Part shown: piece by piece, positions 14,906 through 27,605 of the stretch
How positions within the stretch are numbered: the first letter of the stretch is position 1
Layout: each line of letters begins with the position of its first letter
Assembly (NCBI GenBank): GCA_963812525.1
Contig: CAWEVL010000011.1
Location: 372,001-436,000 of the forward strand
DNA length: 64,000 bases
From: Bog-756 sp963812525
GTDB lineage: Bacteria > Actinomycetota > Acidimicrobiia > Acidimicrobiales > RAAP-2
Reading direction: 5' to 3'
Program-made: the position numbers and the translations under genes
The notes under the pieces: model-generated
Seen by the model: the letters and a program-made list of their open reading frames with translations, nothing else
Told to the model about the DNA's origin: nothing
Databases searched by the model: none

Positions 14906-16149
14906 GCAACGAGCCCGCCGCGGGCGTGGACCGCTCGGCGCTGATGCACAACTACGCCGAACCGCCGGTCACCTTCGTCCGGGGGGAGGGGAGCCGGCTG
15001 GTCGACACCGAGGGCCGCACGTACCTGGACTTCCTGTCCGGCCTGGCCGTGACCTCCCTGGGCCACGGCCATCCGGTGGTGGCCGAGGCCATCGCCGAGC
15101 AGGCCCGCACCCTGTCCCACGTGTCCAACCTGTTCGGGAACACCGTGGGACCCGAGGTGGCCGTGACCCTGGACCGGCTCATCGGGGGCGGCACCGAACG
15201 GGCCGGAGGACAGGTGTTCTTCGGCAACTCGGGGGCCGAGGCCAACGAGTGCGCGCTCAAGCTGGCCCGCCGGTGGGCCGGCCCCGGCCGGTACGGTGTG
15301 GTCAGCACGTGGGACGCCTTCCACGGCCGGACCCTGGCCACCCTGACCGCCACCGGCCAGCCGGAGAAGCAGCTGCCCTTCTTGCCCCTCCCGGAGGGAT
15401 TCGACCACGTCCCCTACGACGACCTCGACGCCATGGACACCGCCTGCGACCCGGCCACCGTGGCCGCCGTGCTGGTCGAGCCCATCATGGGTGAGGCGGG
15501 GGTGGTGGTGCCGTCCTCGGACTATTTGGTCGGCCTCCGCCAGCTGTGCACGGACCGGAACCTCCTGCTGATGGTGGACGAGGTCCAGACCGGCCTGGGC
15601 CGCACCGGACGCTGGTTCGGGTTCCAGCACCTGGGCATCGAGCCCGACGTGGTCACCATGGCCAAGGCCCTGGGCAACGGGATGCCGGTCGGGGCGTGCT
15701 GGGCCCGGGCCGAGGTGGCGGCGGCCTTCGTGCCCGGCGACCACGGGAGCACCTTCGGGGGGCAGCCGTTGGCCATGTCGGCCGTTCGGGCCACGCTGTC
15801 GGTGATGGAGGCGGAGGACGTCCCGGCCCGGGCCCGGACCTCGGGGGCGCGCCTCAAGGCCGGGCTGTCGAAGCTCCCCGGCGTGGCCTCGGTCCGGGGG
15901 GAGGGGCTGCTGGTGGCCGCCGTGCTCACCGACGAGGTGGCGGCGGCCGCCTGCCGCCAGGCCCTGGCCGACGGGCTGGTCATCAACGCCCCACGTTCGG
16001 ACGTCCTCCGGTTCGCGCCCTCGCTGCTGGTGTCCGAGGCCGACCTCGACGAGGCGGTGGCCACCGTGGAGCGGGTCCTCGAACCGCTGGTGGCCGGACC
16101 CGGACCCGTGCCGCACGGCGCCCGGGACGAGGGGAGGGCACGGTCGTGA
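14902..16149 (+). CDS. argD: Acetylornithine aminotransferase
   Basis: 415 residues. PLP-dependent class III aminotransferase converting N-acetylglutamate semialdehyde to N-acetylornithine with glutamate as donor. Motifs: GRTYLDFLSGLAVTSLGHGHP near the N-terminus, VFFGNSGAEANECALKLAR, AFHGRTLATLTATGQ, LLLMVDEVQTGLGRTG (Asp binding the PLP pyridine N) and VTMAKALGNGMPVGACWA with the Schiff-base Lys. The C-terminal dozen or so residues (VPHGARDEGRARS) are a non-conserved tail. The start ATG overlaps argB's stop, and the end overlaps argF's GTG. Confidence 0.97.
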   Translation: MSNEPAAGVDRSALMHNYAEPPVTFVRGEGSRLVDTEGRTYLDFLSGLAVTSLGHGHPVVAEAIAEQARTLSHVSNLFGNTVGPEVAVTLDRLIGGGTERAGGQVFFGNSGAEANECALKLARRWAGPGRYGVVSTWDAFHGRTLATLTATGQPEKQLPFLPLPEGFDHVPYDDLDAMDTACDPATVAAVLVEPIMGEAGVVVPSSDYLVGLRQLCTDRNLLLMVDEVQTGLGRTGRWFGFQHLGIEPDVVTMAKALGNGMPVGACWARAEVAAAFVPGDHGSTFGGQPLAMSAVRATLSVMEAEDVPARARTSGARLKAGLSKLPGVASVRGEGLLVAAVLTDEVAAAACRQALADGLVINAPRSDVLRFAPSLLVSEADLDEAVATVERVLEPLVAGPGPVPHGARDEGRARS

Positions 16150-17144
16150 CCGCCCGCCCGACCGACGGTGGGCCGCCTCCGGCCTGGACCCGCCACGTGC
16201 TGGACATCGACGACCTCGGCCCCGACGGCCTGGCCACGGTGCTGGCGCTGGCCGAGCGGGATCCCGCCGGGCTCCCTCCCGTCCTGGCCGGACGGGGTGT
16301 GGCCATGGTGTTCGAAAAGCCGTCCAACCGCACCCGGAACAGCACCGAGATGGCGGCGGTGGCCCTGGGCGGCCACCCCGTGTACATCCAGGGTCACGAG
16401 GTGGGTATCGGCACGCGGGAGTCGGCGGCCGACGTGGCCCGCACGCTGGCCTGCTATCACGCCGTCGTGTGCGCACGGGTCGTGGACCACGGCTCCCTGG
16501 CCCGGATGGCCGACGCCCTTGACGCCGCCGCCGTGCCCGTGCCCGTGGTCAACCTGCTCTCCGACCGGGCCCACCCGTGCCAGGCCCTCGCCGACCTGCT
16601 CACCCTCCGCCAGGTGTTCGGGCCGGACGGGGTGGCCGACCGGACGTTGGCCTACGTGGGCGACGCCAACAACGTGTGGCGCTCATTGGCTCTGGCCGCG
16701 GCGATGGTCGGCATGGCCACCCGGGTGGCCTCCCCGGTGGGGTTCGGCCCCACCGAGGAGGACATGGCCCTGGTGCGCTCGTTCGGAGGTGACCTGAGCG
16801 TGACCAGTGACCCGCTCGAGGCGGTGGCCGATGTGGACGCGGTGTACACCGACGTGTGGACGTCCATGGGCCAGGAGGAGGAGGCCGAGTCCCGGTCGGC
16901 CGCCTTCGCCGGGTTCCAGGTGGACGAGGCGCTCATGGCCGCGGCCGCTCCGCAGGCCGTGGCCCTCCACTGCCTCCCCGCCCACCGGGGCGAGGAGATC
17001 AGTGCCGCCGTGGTGGACGGGCCCCACAGCGTGGTCTGGCGGCAGGCCGCCAACCGGATGCACGCCATGCGCGGGTTGCTGGCCTGGGTGAGCGGGACCG
17101 CCCTGGCGACCGGCGCGGGCGGGCACGGAGGGGGACCCTCGTGA
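16146..17144 (+). CDS. argF: Ornithine carbamoyltransferase
   Basis: 332 residues from GTG 16146. It condenses ornithine with carbamoyl phosphate to citrulline. The carbamoyl-phosphate site is FEKPSNRTRNSTEMA (the S-x-R-T-R loop with Asn in place of the more usual Thr), followed by HPCQALADLLTL. The ornithine side has YVGDANNVWRSL and the C-terminal HCLPAHRGEEI motif with the catalytic Cys. A short Gly-rich tail follows. It overlaps argD and argR by 4 bp each. Confidence 0.97.
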   Translation: MTARPTDGGPPPAWTRHVLDIDDLGPDGLATVLALAERDPAGLPPVLAGRGVAMVFEKPSNRTRNSTEMAAVALGGHPVYIQGHEVGIGTRESAADVARTLACYHAVVCARVVDHGSLARMADALDAAAVPVPVVNLLSDRAHPCQALADLLTLRQVFGPDGVADRTLAYVGDANNVWRSLALAAAMVGMATRVASPVGFGPTEEDMALVRSFGGDLSVTSDPLEAVADVDAVYTDVWTSMGQEEEAESRSAAFAGFQVDEALMAAAAPQAVALHCLPAHRGEEISAAVVDGPHSVVWRQAANRMHAMRGLLAWVSGTALATGAGGHGGGPS

Positions 17145-17719
17145 GCGTCACCAAACACCAGCGCCAGCACCGCATCACCAAGCTGTTGGAGACCAAGGCG
17201 GTGGGGAGCCAGGGCCATCTCGTCGATCTTCTGGCCGGCGAGGGTATCGAGGCCACCCAGACGACGGTCTCTCGCGATCTCGAGGAACTCGGCGCTGTGA
17301 AGGTGCGCCTCCCCGGGGGGGAGACGGCCTACGCCCTGCCCGAGCTGCCCTCGCAGCAGGTCGCCCCCGAAGACCACCTCCGCCGGGTCCTCGGGGAGTG
17401 GGTCGTGGAGGCCGACTACTCCGGCAACCTGATCGTGCTCCGCACCCCACCGGGCTCGGCCCACGTGGTGGGCTCGGCGCTGGACCGCAGCGGCTTCCCC
17501 GGGGTGATCGGTACGGTGGCCGGGGACGACACCGTGCTGGTGGTGGCGTCGGAAGCCTCGGGCGGGTCGGCGGTGGCCGAACGGCTGGCCGCGGTGGCCG
17601 GCATCGAGCCCGGGTGGTCCGCCTCCCCGTCGCCACCGGCGGCGGGGCGCTCCCGCACCAACGCGTCGAGGACGGCTCCGGCGCCTCCCAGCAACCAACG
17701 TTCCCGAGCAAGGGGTTGA
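17141..17719 (+). CDS. argR: Arginine repressor ArgR
   Basis: 192 residues from GTG 17141. ArgR senses L-arginine as a hexamer and binds ARG boxes. The N-terminal winged helix-turn-helix is clear (QHRITKLLETKAVGSQGHLV, then TQTTVSRDLEELGAVKVR with the recognition-helix Ser-Arg). The C-terminal oligomerisation and arginine-binding domain contains GFPGVIGTVAGDDTVLVV. A basic Ser/Pro-rich tail of about 40 residues is longer than in typical ArgR. Its place inside the operon, together with the two boxes before argC, implies autoregulation of the whole cluster. Confidence 0.96.
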   Translation: MSVTKHQRQHRITKLLETKAVGSQGHLVDLLAGEGIEATQTTVSRDLEELGAVKVRLPGGETAYALPELPSQQVAPEDHLRRVLGEWVVEADYSGNLIVLRTPPGSAHVVGSALDRSGFPGVIGTVAGDDTVLVVASEASGGSAVAERLAAVAGIEPGWSASPSPPAAGRSRTNASRTAPAPPSNQRSRARG

Positions 17720-17721
17720 GC

Positions 17722-18924
17722 ATGTCGCAACGAGTGATCCTGGCCTACAGCGGTGGATTGGACACCTCGGTGGCCGTCCGCTGGCTGATGGAGAACAAGG
17801 GTGCCGAAGTGGTGGCGGTGGCCGTCGACGTCGGCCAGGCCTCCGACTCCGGTGGGGAGGACTGGGACGCCATTCGCCACCGGGCCCTGGCCGCCGGCGC
17901 CGTCGAGGCCGTCGTGGTCGACGCCCGGGCCGAGATGGCCGAGGAGTTCTGCGTGCCCGCCCTCTTGGCCAACGCCAAGTACGAAGGCAAGTACCCCCTG
18001 GTCTCGGCGCTCTCCCGTCCGGTCATCGTGAAGCACCTGGTGGCGGCGGCCCGGGAGCACGGTGCCACTGCGGTGGCCCACGGCTGTACCGGGAAGGGAA
18101 ACGACCAGGTCCGCTTCGAGGTGGGCACCCGCGCCCTGGCTCCCGACCTCGAGGTCATCGCCCCGGCCCGGGTCTGGGGCCTCACCCGCGAGGACTGCAT
18201 CGAGTACGCCGCCAAGTGGGACATTCCCCTGTCGGTGACCAAGGAGAAGCTCTACTCCATCGACGAGAACCTCTGGGGCAAGGCCATCGAGTGCGGGGTC
18301 ATCGAGGATCCTTGGAACCAGCCGCCCGAGGACGTGTACACGATGACCCGGCCGACGGCCACGGAGCCGACCGAGCTGGTGGTGGGATTCGAGGCCGGGG
18401 TTCCGGTGTCGGTGGACGGAGGCCGGCTGGCGCCCGAGCCCCTCATCGCAGCGATGAACCGCGTCGTCGGCTCCTACGGGTACGGACGCCTGGACATGGT
18501 GGAGAACCGCCGCGTGGGCATCAAGAGCCGGGAGACCTACGAGTGCCCCGGGGCGTTGGCCCTCCTGCTGGCCCACGCCGACCTGGAGGACCTGACGCTC
18601 GAACGTGATCTCCATCACGAGAAGCTCCGCCTGGAGCCCAGGTGGTCGGAGCTGGTCTATGACGGGCTTTGGTTCTCCCCGCTCAAACAGGCGCTCGACG
18701 CGTTCTTCCTCGAGTCCCAGCGCCACGTGACCGGCGAGGTCCGGCTGCGCCTGGAGCCCGGCCGTTGCTGGGTGGTGGGTCGCCGCAGCCCGGTCAGCCT
18801 CTACGACTACGGACTGGCCACCTACGACGCGGCCGACACGTTCCGGCATCAGGACGCCGAGGGCTTCGTCCGCCTGTGGGGCCTGGGCGTGGCCACCTGG
18901 TCGGCCGTCCAGGAGGGCCGGTGA
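17722..18924 (+). CDS. argG: Argininosuccinate synthase
   Basis: 400 residues from ATG 17722. It joins citrulline and aspartate using ATP. The PP-loop AYSGGLDTSVAVRWL is at the N-terminus, followed by the nucleotide and citrulline segments AHGCTGKGNDQVRFE and KWDIPLSVTKEKLYSIDENL, then GYGRLDMVENRRVGIKSRE. Length and motifs are standard. The N-terminal start is fixed by the conserved VILAYSGGLDT. It starts 2 bp after the argR stop and overlaps argH by 4 bp. Confidence 0.97.
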   Translation: MSQRVILAYSGGLDTSVAVRWLMENKGAEVVAVAVDVGQASDSGGEDWDAIRHRALAAGAVEAVVVDARAEMAEEFCVPALLANAKYEGKYPLVSALSRPVIVKHLVAAAREHGATAVAHGCTGKGNDQVRFEVGTRALAPDLEVIAPARVWGLTREDCIEYAAKWDIPLSVTKEKLYSIDENLWGKAIECGVIEDPWNQPPEDVYTMTRPTATEPTELVVGFEAGVPVSVDGGRLAPEPLIAAMNRVVGSYGYGRLDMVENRRVGIKSRETYECPGALALLLAHADLEDLTLERDLHHEKLRLEPRWSELVYDGLWFSPLKQALDAFFLESQRHVTGEVRLRLEPGRCWVVGRRSPVSLYDYGLATYDAADTFRHQDAEGFVRLWGLGVATWSAVQEGR

Positions 18925-20306
18925 CGCTGTGGCACGGCCGCCTCAGCGGCGGGACGGCCGACGTGGTCATGGACTATTCGGTCAGCCTCCACTACGACCG
19001 GCGGCTCGCCCTGGACGACCTGGCCGGCTCGAGGGCCCACGTCCGGGGACTCGGGCGGGGCTCGCTCCTCAGTCCCGACGAGGTCACCGCCCTCGTGGCC
19101 GCCCTCGACCAGGTGGAGGAGGAGCTGGCCGCCGGGGTGTTCGAGTTCGCTCCCGACGACGAGGACATCCATACCTGGGTGGAGCGCCGGGTGACCGAGA
19201 TCGCCGGCGACGTGGGGGCGAAGCTGCACACCGGCCGGAGCCGCAACGACCAGATCGCCACCGATCTCCGCCTCTACGCCCGGCGGGAGCTGACCGCCCT
19301 GGCCCGGGAGGTCATCGGCCTGCAGTCCGTGCTCCTGGCCCGGGCCGACGAGGCCGGCGGGGCCTACCTGCCGGGCTACACCCACCTGCAGCGGGCCCAG
19401 CCGGTGCTGCTGGCCCACCACCTGCTGGCCCACGGCTGGGCCCTGGCCCGCGACGTCGACCGGCTCGTGGCCACCGTGGCCCGGCTCGATGTGTCGCCTC
19501 TGGGCGCCGGGGCCCTGGCCGGCTCCTCCCTGCCCCTCGATCCCGACGGCGTGGCCGAGGACCTCGGGTTCGCCGGCCGCTTCGAGAACTCGCTGGACGC
19601 CGTGTCGGACCGCGACTTCGTGGCCGAAGCCCTCTTCGACCTCGCCCTGCTGGGCGTCCACCTGTCCCGGATCGGTGAGGAGCTGGTGCTGTGGTCCACC
19701 GAGGAGTTCGGATTCGCGGTCTTCGACGACGCCTTCGCCACCGGGAGCTCCATGCTCCCCCAGAAGAAGAACCCCGACGTGGCCGAGCTGGCCCGGGGCA
19801 AGTCGGGTCGGCTGATCGGCAACCTCACCGGACTCCTGGTGACCCTCAAGGGCCTGCCACTGGCCTACAACCGGGACCTGCAGGAGGACAAGGAGCCCCT
19901 GTTCGACTCGGTGGACCAGTCGCACCTGGCCCTGGCGGCACTGTCCGGGGTGCTGTCCACCCTCCGGTTCGTCACCGACCGGATGGAGGCGGCCGCCGAC
20001 GGGGCCGCGGTCGCCGCGGTGGACCTCGCCGAGTGGCTGGTCACCCAGGGCATGCCGTTCCGCCAGGCCCACGCCGTGATCGGCCGACTGGTCAGCGAGT
20101 CCCTCGAGCGCCAGGTGCCCCTGGCCGAGCTGGTCGGGGCCCATCCCGATCTCGGCACCGAGGCGCTCTCCCTGCTCGAACCGGGCGTGGCGGTCACCCG
20201 ACGGACCACGCCGGGAGGGGCCGGACCCGGTGCGGTGTCCGTCCAGCGGCAACGGTTCGAGGGCCGCATCGAGGCCGATCGGAGCCGGTTGGCCGCAGAG
20301 TGGTGA
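18921..20306 (+). CDS. argH: Argininosuccinate lyase
   Basis: 461 residues from GTG 18921. It cleaves argininosuccinate to arginine and fumarate, the last step of the pathway. Fumarase/aspartase superfamily signatures: DIHTWVERRVTEI, KLHTGRSRNDQIATDLRLY, PGYTHLQRAQPVLLAHHLLA and the GSSMLPQKKNPDVAELARGK loop carrying the catalytic Ser. Last gene of the arg operon; a 9-bp stem hairpin follows 28 bp after the stop. Confidence 0.97.
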   Translation: MTLWHGRLSGGTADVVMDYSVSLHYDRRLALDDLAGSRAHVRGLGRGSLLSPDEVTALVAALDQVEEELAAGVFEFAPDDEDIHTWVERRVTEIAGDVGAKLHTGRSRNDQIATDLRLYARRELTALAREVIGLQSVLLARADEAGGAYLPGYTHLQRAQPVLLAHHLLAHGWALARDVDRLVATVARLDVSPLGAGALAGSSLPLDPDGVAEDLGFAGRFENSLDAVSDRDFVAEALFDLALLGVHLSRIGEELVLWSTEEFGFAVFDDAFATGSSMLPQKKNPDVAELARGKSGRLIGNLTGLLVTLKGLPLAYNRDLQEDKEPLFDSVDQSHLALAALSGVLSTLRFVTDRMEAAADGAAVAAVDLAEWLVTQGMPFRQAHAVIGRLVSESLERQVPLAELVGAHPDLGTEALSLLEPGVAVTRRTTPGGAGPGAVSVQRQRFEGRIEADRSRLAAEW

Positions 20307-20334
20307 ACCGGGCGGGCGAGGGCGGTCGACGGCG

Positions 20335-20362
20335 CGGCGACGGCCCGGGCGTCCCGTCGCCG
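20335..20362 (+). terminator. arg operon terminator hairpin
   Basis: Perfect stem CGGCGACGG (20335-20343) and CCGTCGCCG (20354-20362) with a 10-nt loop, 28 bp past the argH stop. No U-tract, as with other hairpins in this genome. Confidence 0.5.
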
Positions 20363-20488
20363 TAACGCACCGGCGCCGGTTCCGGACTGCCCTCGTGTGA
20401 CTCCCTCCGTACACGCACGCCCCGCCCCTCCCGCCGTGACCGCGGGAGCGACCGACGGTGGGGCAATCCGGCACCGTGGGAAGCTGGC

Positions 20489-22369
20489 GTGGTGATCACC
20501 CTCGTCCTCATCGGGTTCCTGGGAGGCCTGGTCACCGGCATCTCGCCGTGCATCCTGCCCGTGCTCCCGGTCATCTTCGCCACCGGGGCGGCCAGTGGCC
20601 TGGAGGAGTCCGTGCCCGTCACCGTCCCTGTCCCCGACACCGTTCCGGTCCCCGACGCGGCGGCGGCCGGCGAGCCCCTGCCGCCCGTCGGCACGGCCGC
20701 GGGAACCGTCGGGCGGGTGGCGGTGGCCACGCCGGTCACCGGCCCAGCCCGGCGACGCCGGTCACGCGAGGCGGCGAGCGCCGGGCCGAGCTCCAACGCC
20801 GACGTCGCCCCCTGGCCGTGGTGGCCGGCCTGGTGCTGAGCTTCGCCGTGTTCACCCTGGTCGGTTCCTGGCTGCTCAGCGCCCTCGGCCTACCCCAGGA
20901 CCTCCTGCGATGGATCGGCCTGGTCGTCCTGGGCGTGGTCGGTCTGGGTCTGATCGTGCCGACGGTCGGGGAGTGGCTGGAGCGCCCCTTCGCCCGGCTG
21001 GCCGGCGGACGCCAGCGGTCCGAAGCGGGCGGGTTCGTCCTCGGCCTCAGCCTGGGCCTGATCTTCGTCCCCTGCGCCGGCCCCGTCCTCGCCGCCATCG
21101 CCGTGGTCAGCGCCAACCACCGCTACGGCCTCTCGTCGGTGCTGCTGACGGCGTCCTTCGCCCTCGGGATCGCCGTGCCCCTCGGCGTCTTCGCCGTGCT
21201 GGGCCAACGCCTGGCCGAACGGATGCCGTCGATCCGGGCCCGGGCGGCCATCGCCCGGCGGGTCATCGGTGCCGTGCTGGTGGCGACGGCGCTGGTCGTC
21301 GGGCTCAACCTCACCGACGGGCTGCAGCGGGCCGTACCGGGCTACACCGATGCCCTGCAGAATCGCATCGAAGGCAATGCATCGGCGACGGAGGCCCTCG
21401 GGCGGGTCAGCGGCAACGTGGCCTCCGGGGACCTGGCCATGTGCACCCCGTCGAGCCCGGTGCTGCAACAGTGTGGGCCGGCCCCGGCGCTCGCCGGGAT
21501 CAGCCACTGGCTCAACACGCCCGGGGACCGTCCCCTGACGCTGGCCGGCCTGAAGGGGCGGGTGGTCCTGGTGGATTTCTGGACCTACTCGTGCATCAAC
21601 TGCCAGCGCACCCTTCCCCATCTCGAGGCCTGGAACCGGGCCTATGCGGCCGACGGCCTGACCATCGTCGGTGTCCACACCCCCGAGTTCGCCTTCGAGC
21701 ACGTGACCGCCAATGTGGCCCAGGCGTCACGCCAGCTCGGGGTGGTCTACCCCGTGGCCCAGGACAACGACTACACCACCTGGAACGCCTACGAGAACAA
21801 CTACTGGCCGGCCGAGTACCTCGTCGACGCCACCGGGACGGTACGCCACGTCGACTTCGGCGAGGGCGGGTACGGCCAGACGGAGTCGTTCATCCGCCAA
21901 CTGCTGGTGGCGGCCCATCCGGCGGTGCGCCTGCCCGGCCGCACCGATGTGGCCAACCTCACACCGGACCAGGCCACGACACCCGAGAGCTATCTGGGCT
22001 ACCAGCACGGGACCCCCAACCTGGCCGGGCAGACCGTGGTGGAGGACCGGATGACCCCCTACCAGGTGCCGTCGACGGTCCCGGCCGACGAGTACGCGAT
22101 ACGGTGGCAACTGGTCCGTGGGCCAGGAGGCGTCCACGGCCGGGACCGGGGCCACCCTGTCCCTCCAATTCGAGGCCAGCGACGTCTACTTGGTGCTCGG
22201 TGGCACCGGCACCGTCCATGTCTCGCTGGGCGGGCGACCGACCCAGACGGTGACGGTGGGCGGCGAGCCCAAGCTCTACCAGCTGGTCGGCTCGCCCCGG
22301 AGCCTGCAGGCGCTGCTCACCCTGGCCGTGTCCCCGGGGGTGCAGGCCTACGACTTCACCTTCGGCTAG
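20489..22369 (+). pseudogene. DipZ-like CcdA-thioredoxin fusion, two frameshifts
   Basis: Three reading frames together make one DipZ-like protein. (1) GTG 20489 encodes the first CcdA membrane segment GGLVTGISPCILPVLPVIFA with its redox Cys-Pro. (2) From about 20790 a second frame gives the remaining CcdA helices, including LIFVPCAGPVLAAIA with the second Cys, then the periplasmic thioredoxin domain VVLVDFWTYSCINCQRTLPH (CxxC redox site). (3) From about 22105 a third frame gives the C-terminal beta domain, GATLSLQFEASDVYLVLGGT, ending TAG 22367-22369. Such proteins carry electrons across the membrane for extracytoplasmic thiol reduction. The first break (about 20735-20800) fits one lost base and the second (about 22095-22105) one extra base. 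Either it is inactivated, or the sequence has two indel errors. The gap between argH and this gene holds only the hairpin. Confidence 0.8.
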
Positions 22370-22451
22370 CGCGGCGCCGTTCCGACCGGTGGGCCGGCGC
22401 CCGCCAGCACGGAGGGTGAGCGGGCCCCGCACCCGGGAACCCTCCACCAGA

Positions 22452-22469
22452 CCCCGCTCGGGAGCGGGG
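22452..22469 (+). terminator. hairpin after the DipZ-like gene
   Basis: Perfect 8-bp stem CCCCGCTC/GAGCGGGG with a GG turn, 82 bp after the DipZ-like stop and 7 bp before the rRNA promoter. It would insulate the rrn operon. Confidence 0.45.
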
Positions 22470-22476
22470 GGTGCGA

Positions 22477-22505
22477 TTGACACGCTCGGCGCGAACGGTT
22501 ACTGT
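22477..22505 (+). promoter_or_regulatory. rrn operon promoter
   Basis: TTGACA (22477-22482), a 17-bp spacer and TACTGT (22500-22505): a perfect -35 and a good -10 for the housekeeping sigma factor. Transcription would start near 22512, leaving a leader of about 300 nt before 16S. Confidence 0.75.
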
Positions 22506-22625
22506 GACTAGTCCCGGTGAACGACCCGCAAGGGCGTCGCCAGGCACCTACAGATCGGGGCCCTTGGTCCTGCCTGTGGAGAATCCGGCACCAACGCCTC
22601 GCGGCGTGTGCCCGGTCGCTCCTTG

Positions 22626-22641
22626 AAAACGGAATAGTGAT
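22626..22641 (+). other. pre-16S processing stem, 5' strand
   Basis: AAAACGGAATAGTGAT is exactly complementary over 16 nt to ATCACTATTCCGTTTT at 24483-24498 in the spacer, so the two would enclose 16S in a long stem of the kind cut by RNase III. Confidence 0.7.
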
Positions 22642-22717
22642 AGCCAAAAGTCAGTGCGGGCGATCGCGGGGAAACCCGAGATCGCCAGTCAATTCAAAGC
22701 ATTGAACGGACAATGTC

Positions 22718-22726
22718 TGTTCTTTG
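22718..22726 (+). promoter_or_regulatory. boxA-like antitermination element in the 16S leader
   Basis: TGTTCTTTG resembles the boxA element (consensus TGCTCTTTA) that binds NusB/S10 for rRNA antitermination. The same nonamer recurs at 24630-24638 in the 16S-23S spacer. Confidence 0.55.
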
Positions 22727-22809
22727 CCAGTATTCAGTTGACCGAGAGGATCAGTGTCCTCGACGTCAGCTCTTCGATTTTGGTCAGGCCTCCGGGTCTG
22801 GCTGAGGTC

Positions 22810-24339
<1,530 letters not shown>

Positions 24340-24482
24340 AGTCACTGTCTGGGCCATACCGGCTCAGATACTCCTAGTCGATCACTGACTATTCGCTGTC
24401 ACGCCCACCCCGCCCCTGGCGGACCGCATCCCCTCGGGGATCCCGTCCGTGAGGCCTGTGGGCCCTGGTTGTGACAACGGGC

Positions 24483-24498
24483 ATCACTATTCCGTTTT
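24483..24498 (+). other. pre-16S processing stem, 3' strand
   Basis: ATCACTATTCCGTTTT pairs perfectly with 22626-22641, closing the pre-16S stem. The 16S-23S spacer (24335-24710) otherwise holds a boxA-like element and the 5' strand of the pre-23S stem. I see no tRNA gene in it. Confidence 0.7.
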
Positions 24499-24629
24499 GA
24501 GGGAGTGACCCTCGGTTCCTGTTCGGTAGAGCAGCCCGGGGCGATTCCTACCCTCCGACGCGATGCCGGCTCGCCCTCTGGGCGGAACGCCGGCCGCTCG
24601 CCCGTGCGCACTGCGCCCTTTCATCGGTC

Positions 24630-24638
24630 TGTTCTTTG
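24630..24638 (+). promoter_or_regulatory. boxA-like antitermination element in the 16S-23S spacer
   Basis: TGTTCTTTG, identical to the leader copy at 22718 and preceded by the same GTC. Confidence 0.55.
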
Positions 24639-24681
24639 ATGATCGTGGCCCGGTGCGCACGCCGTGCGCCCCTTGAGAATT

Positions 24682-24699
24682 CCATAGCGAGCACGAGCA
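24682..24699 (+). other. pre-23S processing stem, 5' strand
   Basis: CCATAGCGAGCACGAGCA is perfectly complementary over 18 nt to TGCTCGTGCTCGCTATGG at 28530-28547. The pair brackets 23S and would be the RNase III stem. Confidence 0.75.
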
Positions 24700-25233
24700 T
24701 CTATGTTCTCCAAGTTATAAAGAGTCAACGGCGGATGCCTTGGCGCCTGAAGCCGAAGAAGGACGTGGGAGGCTGCGATAAGCCACGGGGAGCTGCCTAC
24801 CAAGCGCGGATCCGTGGATGTCCGAATGGGGAAACCCGGCACCCGTCATGGGGTGTCACCCTGGTCTGAACGCATAGGACCAGTGGAGGGAACCGGGGGA
24901 ATTGAAACATCTCAGTACCCCGAGGAGAGGAAAACAACAGTGACTCCCTGAGTAGCGGCGAGCGAAACGGGATGAGCCTAAACCGAGTTGGTGGTAAAGC
25001 CTGATGGCGTTGCCAATTCGGGGTTGTGGGAGCCGATGGAAGGTGCATCAGAACCTTCACGGAGTTACAAAACCAAGTGCTTAGTGGAAGCATCCAGGAA
25101 AGATGCGCCGCAGAGGGTAACAGCCCCGTACACGAAAAGCTTTGGACTCCGATCGGATTTCCCGAGTAGCGCCGGATCCGGGAAAGCCGGCGTGAATCTG
25201 CGAGGACCACCTCGTAAGGCTAAGTACTCACAG

Positions 25234-25281
<48 letters not shown>

Positions 25282-25889
25282 GGGAGGGGAGTGAAATAGT
25301 ACCTGAAACCGTTGACTTACAAACAGTCAGAGCGTCGTCGGCACTTTGTGCCGGCCGTGATGGCGTGCCTTTTGAAGAATGAGCCAACGAGTTACGGTGT
25401 GTGGCGAGGTTAACCCGCGAGGGGGAGCCGAAGCGAAAGCGAGTCTTAATAGGGCGAATTAGTCGCATGCTGTAGACCCGAAGCCGAGTGAGCTAGCCAT
25501 GGGCAGGCTGAAGCGGGGGTAAGACCCCGTGGAGGGCCGAACCCACCCTGGTTGAAAACAGGGGGGATGACCTGTGGTTAGGGGTGAAAGGCCAATCAAA
25601 CTCGGTGATAGCTGGTTCTCCCCGAAATGCATTTAGGTGCAGCGTCGGGCGTTCAGCATCGGAGGTAGAGCACTGAATGGGCAAGGGGGCCTACAAGCTT
25701 ACTGACCCCAATCAAACTCCGAATGCCGATGCTTTAGAGCCTGGCAGTGAGACTACGAGGGATGAGCTTCGTTAGTCGAGAGGGAAACAGCCCAGACCGC
25801 CAGCTAAGGCCCCTAATTATTGACTAAGTGGAAAACGATGTGGGAACGCGAAGACAGCCAGGAGGTTGGCTCAGAAGCAGCCATCCTTA

Positions 25890-25920
<31 letters not shown>

Positions 25921-26807
25921 GTCCTGCGCGGACAATGTAACGGGGCTCAAGTCAATAGCCGAAGCTGCGGATTTCCATACCGCCCGAGTGTCGATGTCGC
26001 AAGACGTCGAGTTTGCTCGGGAGTCACGGGATGGGAGTGGTAGGGGAGCGTCGATCCTGCTGAGAAGCGGCGGTGGAAACCGTCGTGGAGCGTGGTCGAG
26101 TGAGAATGTTGGTATGAGTAGCGAGAGAGGGGTGAGAAACCCCTCCGCCGTAAGCCCAAGGGTTCCTGGGGAAGGCTAATCCTCCCAGGGTAAGTCGGGA
26201 GCTAAGGCGAGGCCGAGAGGCGTAGTCGATGCACAACTGGTTGATATTCCAGTACTTCCGTGTCCGCGCCCAATCCAATACCGGTGTCCTAAGGGGCTGT
26301 CCTTCGGGGCGAACCGACCGACCCGGTGGCGGATAGCGAAGGAGGGACGCAGGAGGGTAGGTGAGCCCAGGCGTTGGTTGTCCTGGGGTAAGCGTGTAGG
26401 GAGAGGTCTAGGCAAATCCGGACCTCGTCAATCCTGAGACGCGATGCCGAGCCACACCAGGCGAAGTCACTGATCCCATGCTGCCGAGAAAAGCTTCTAG
26501 CGAGCTGGCACGGAACCCGTACCCCAAACCGACACAGGTGGGCGGGTAGAGAATACCAAGGCGATCGGGAGAACTGTGGTTAAGGAACTCGGCAAAATAC
26601 CTCCGTAACTTCGGGAGAAGGAGGGCCTCACTAGGATGACGAACTTCGCGTTCTGAGTCTGAAGAGGCCGCAGAGAATAGGGGAAAGCGACTGTTTACTA
26701 AAAACACAGGAGCGTGCGAAGTCGTAAGACGATGTATACGCTCTGACGCCTGCCCGGTGCCGGAAGGTTACGGGGAAGGGTTAGCCCTCGGGCGAAGCTC
26801 TGAACCT

Positions 26808-27605
<798 letters not shown>

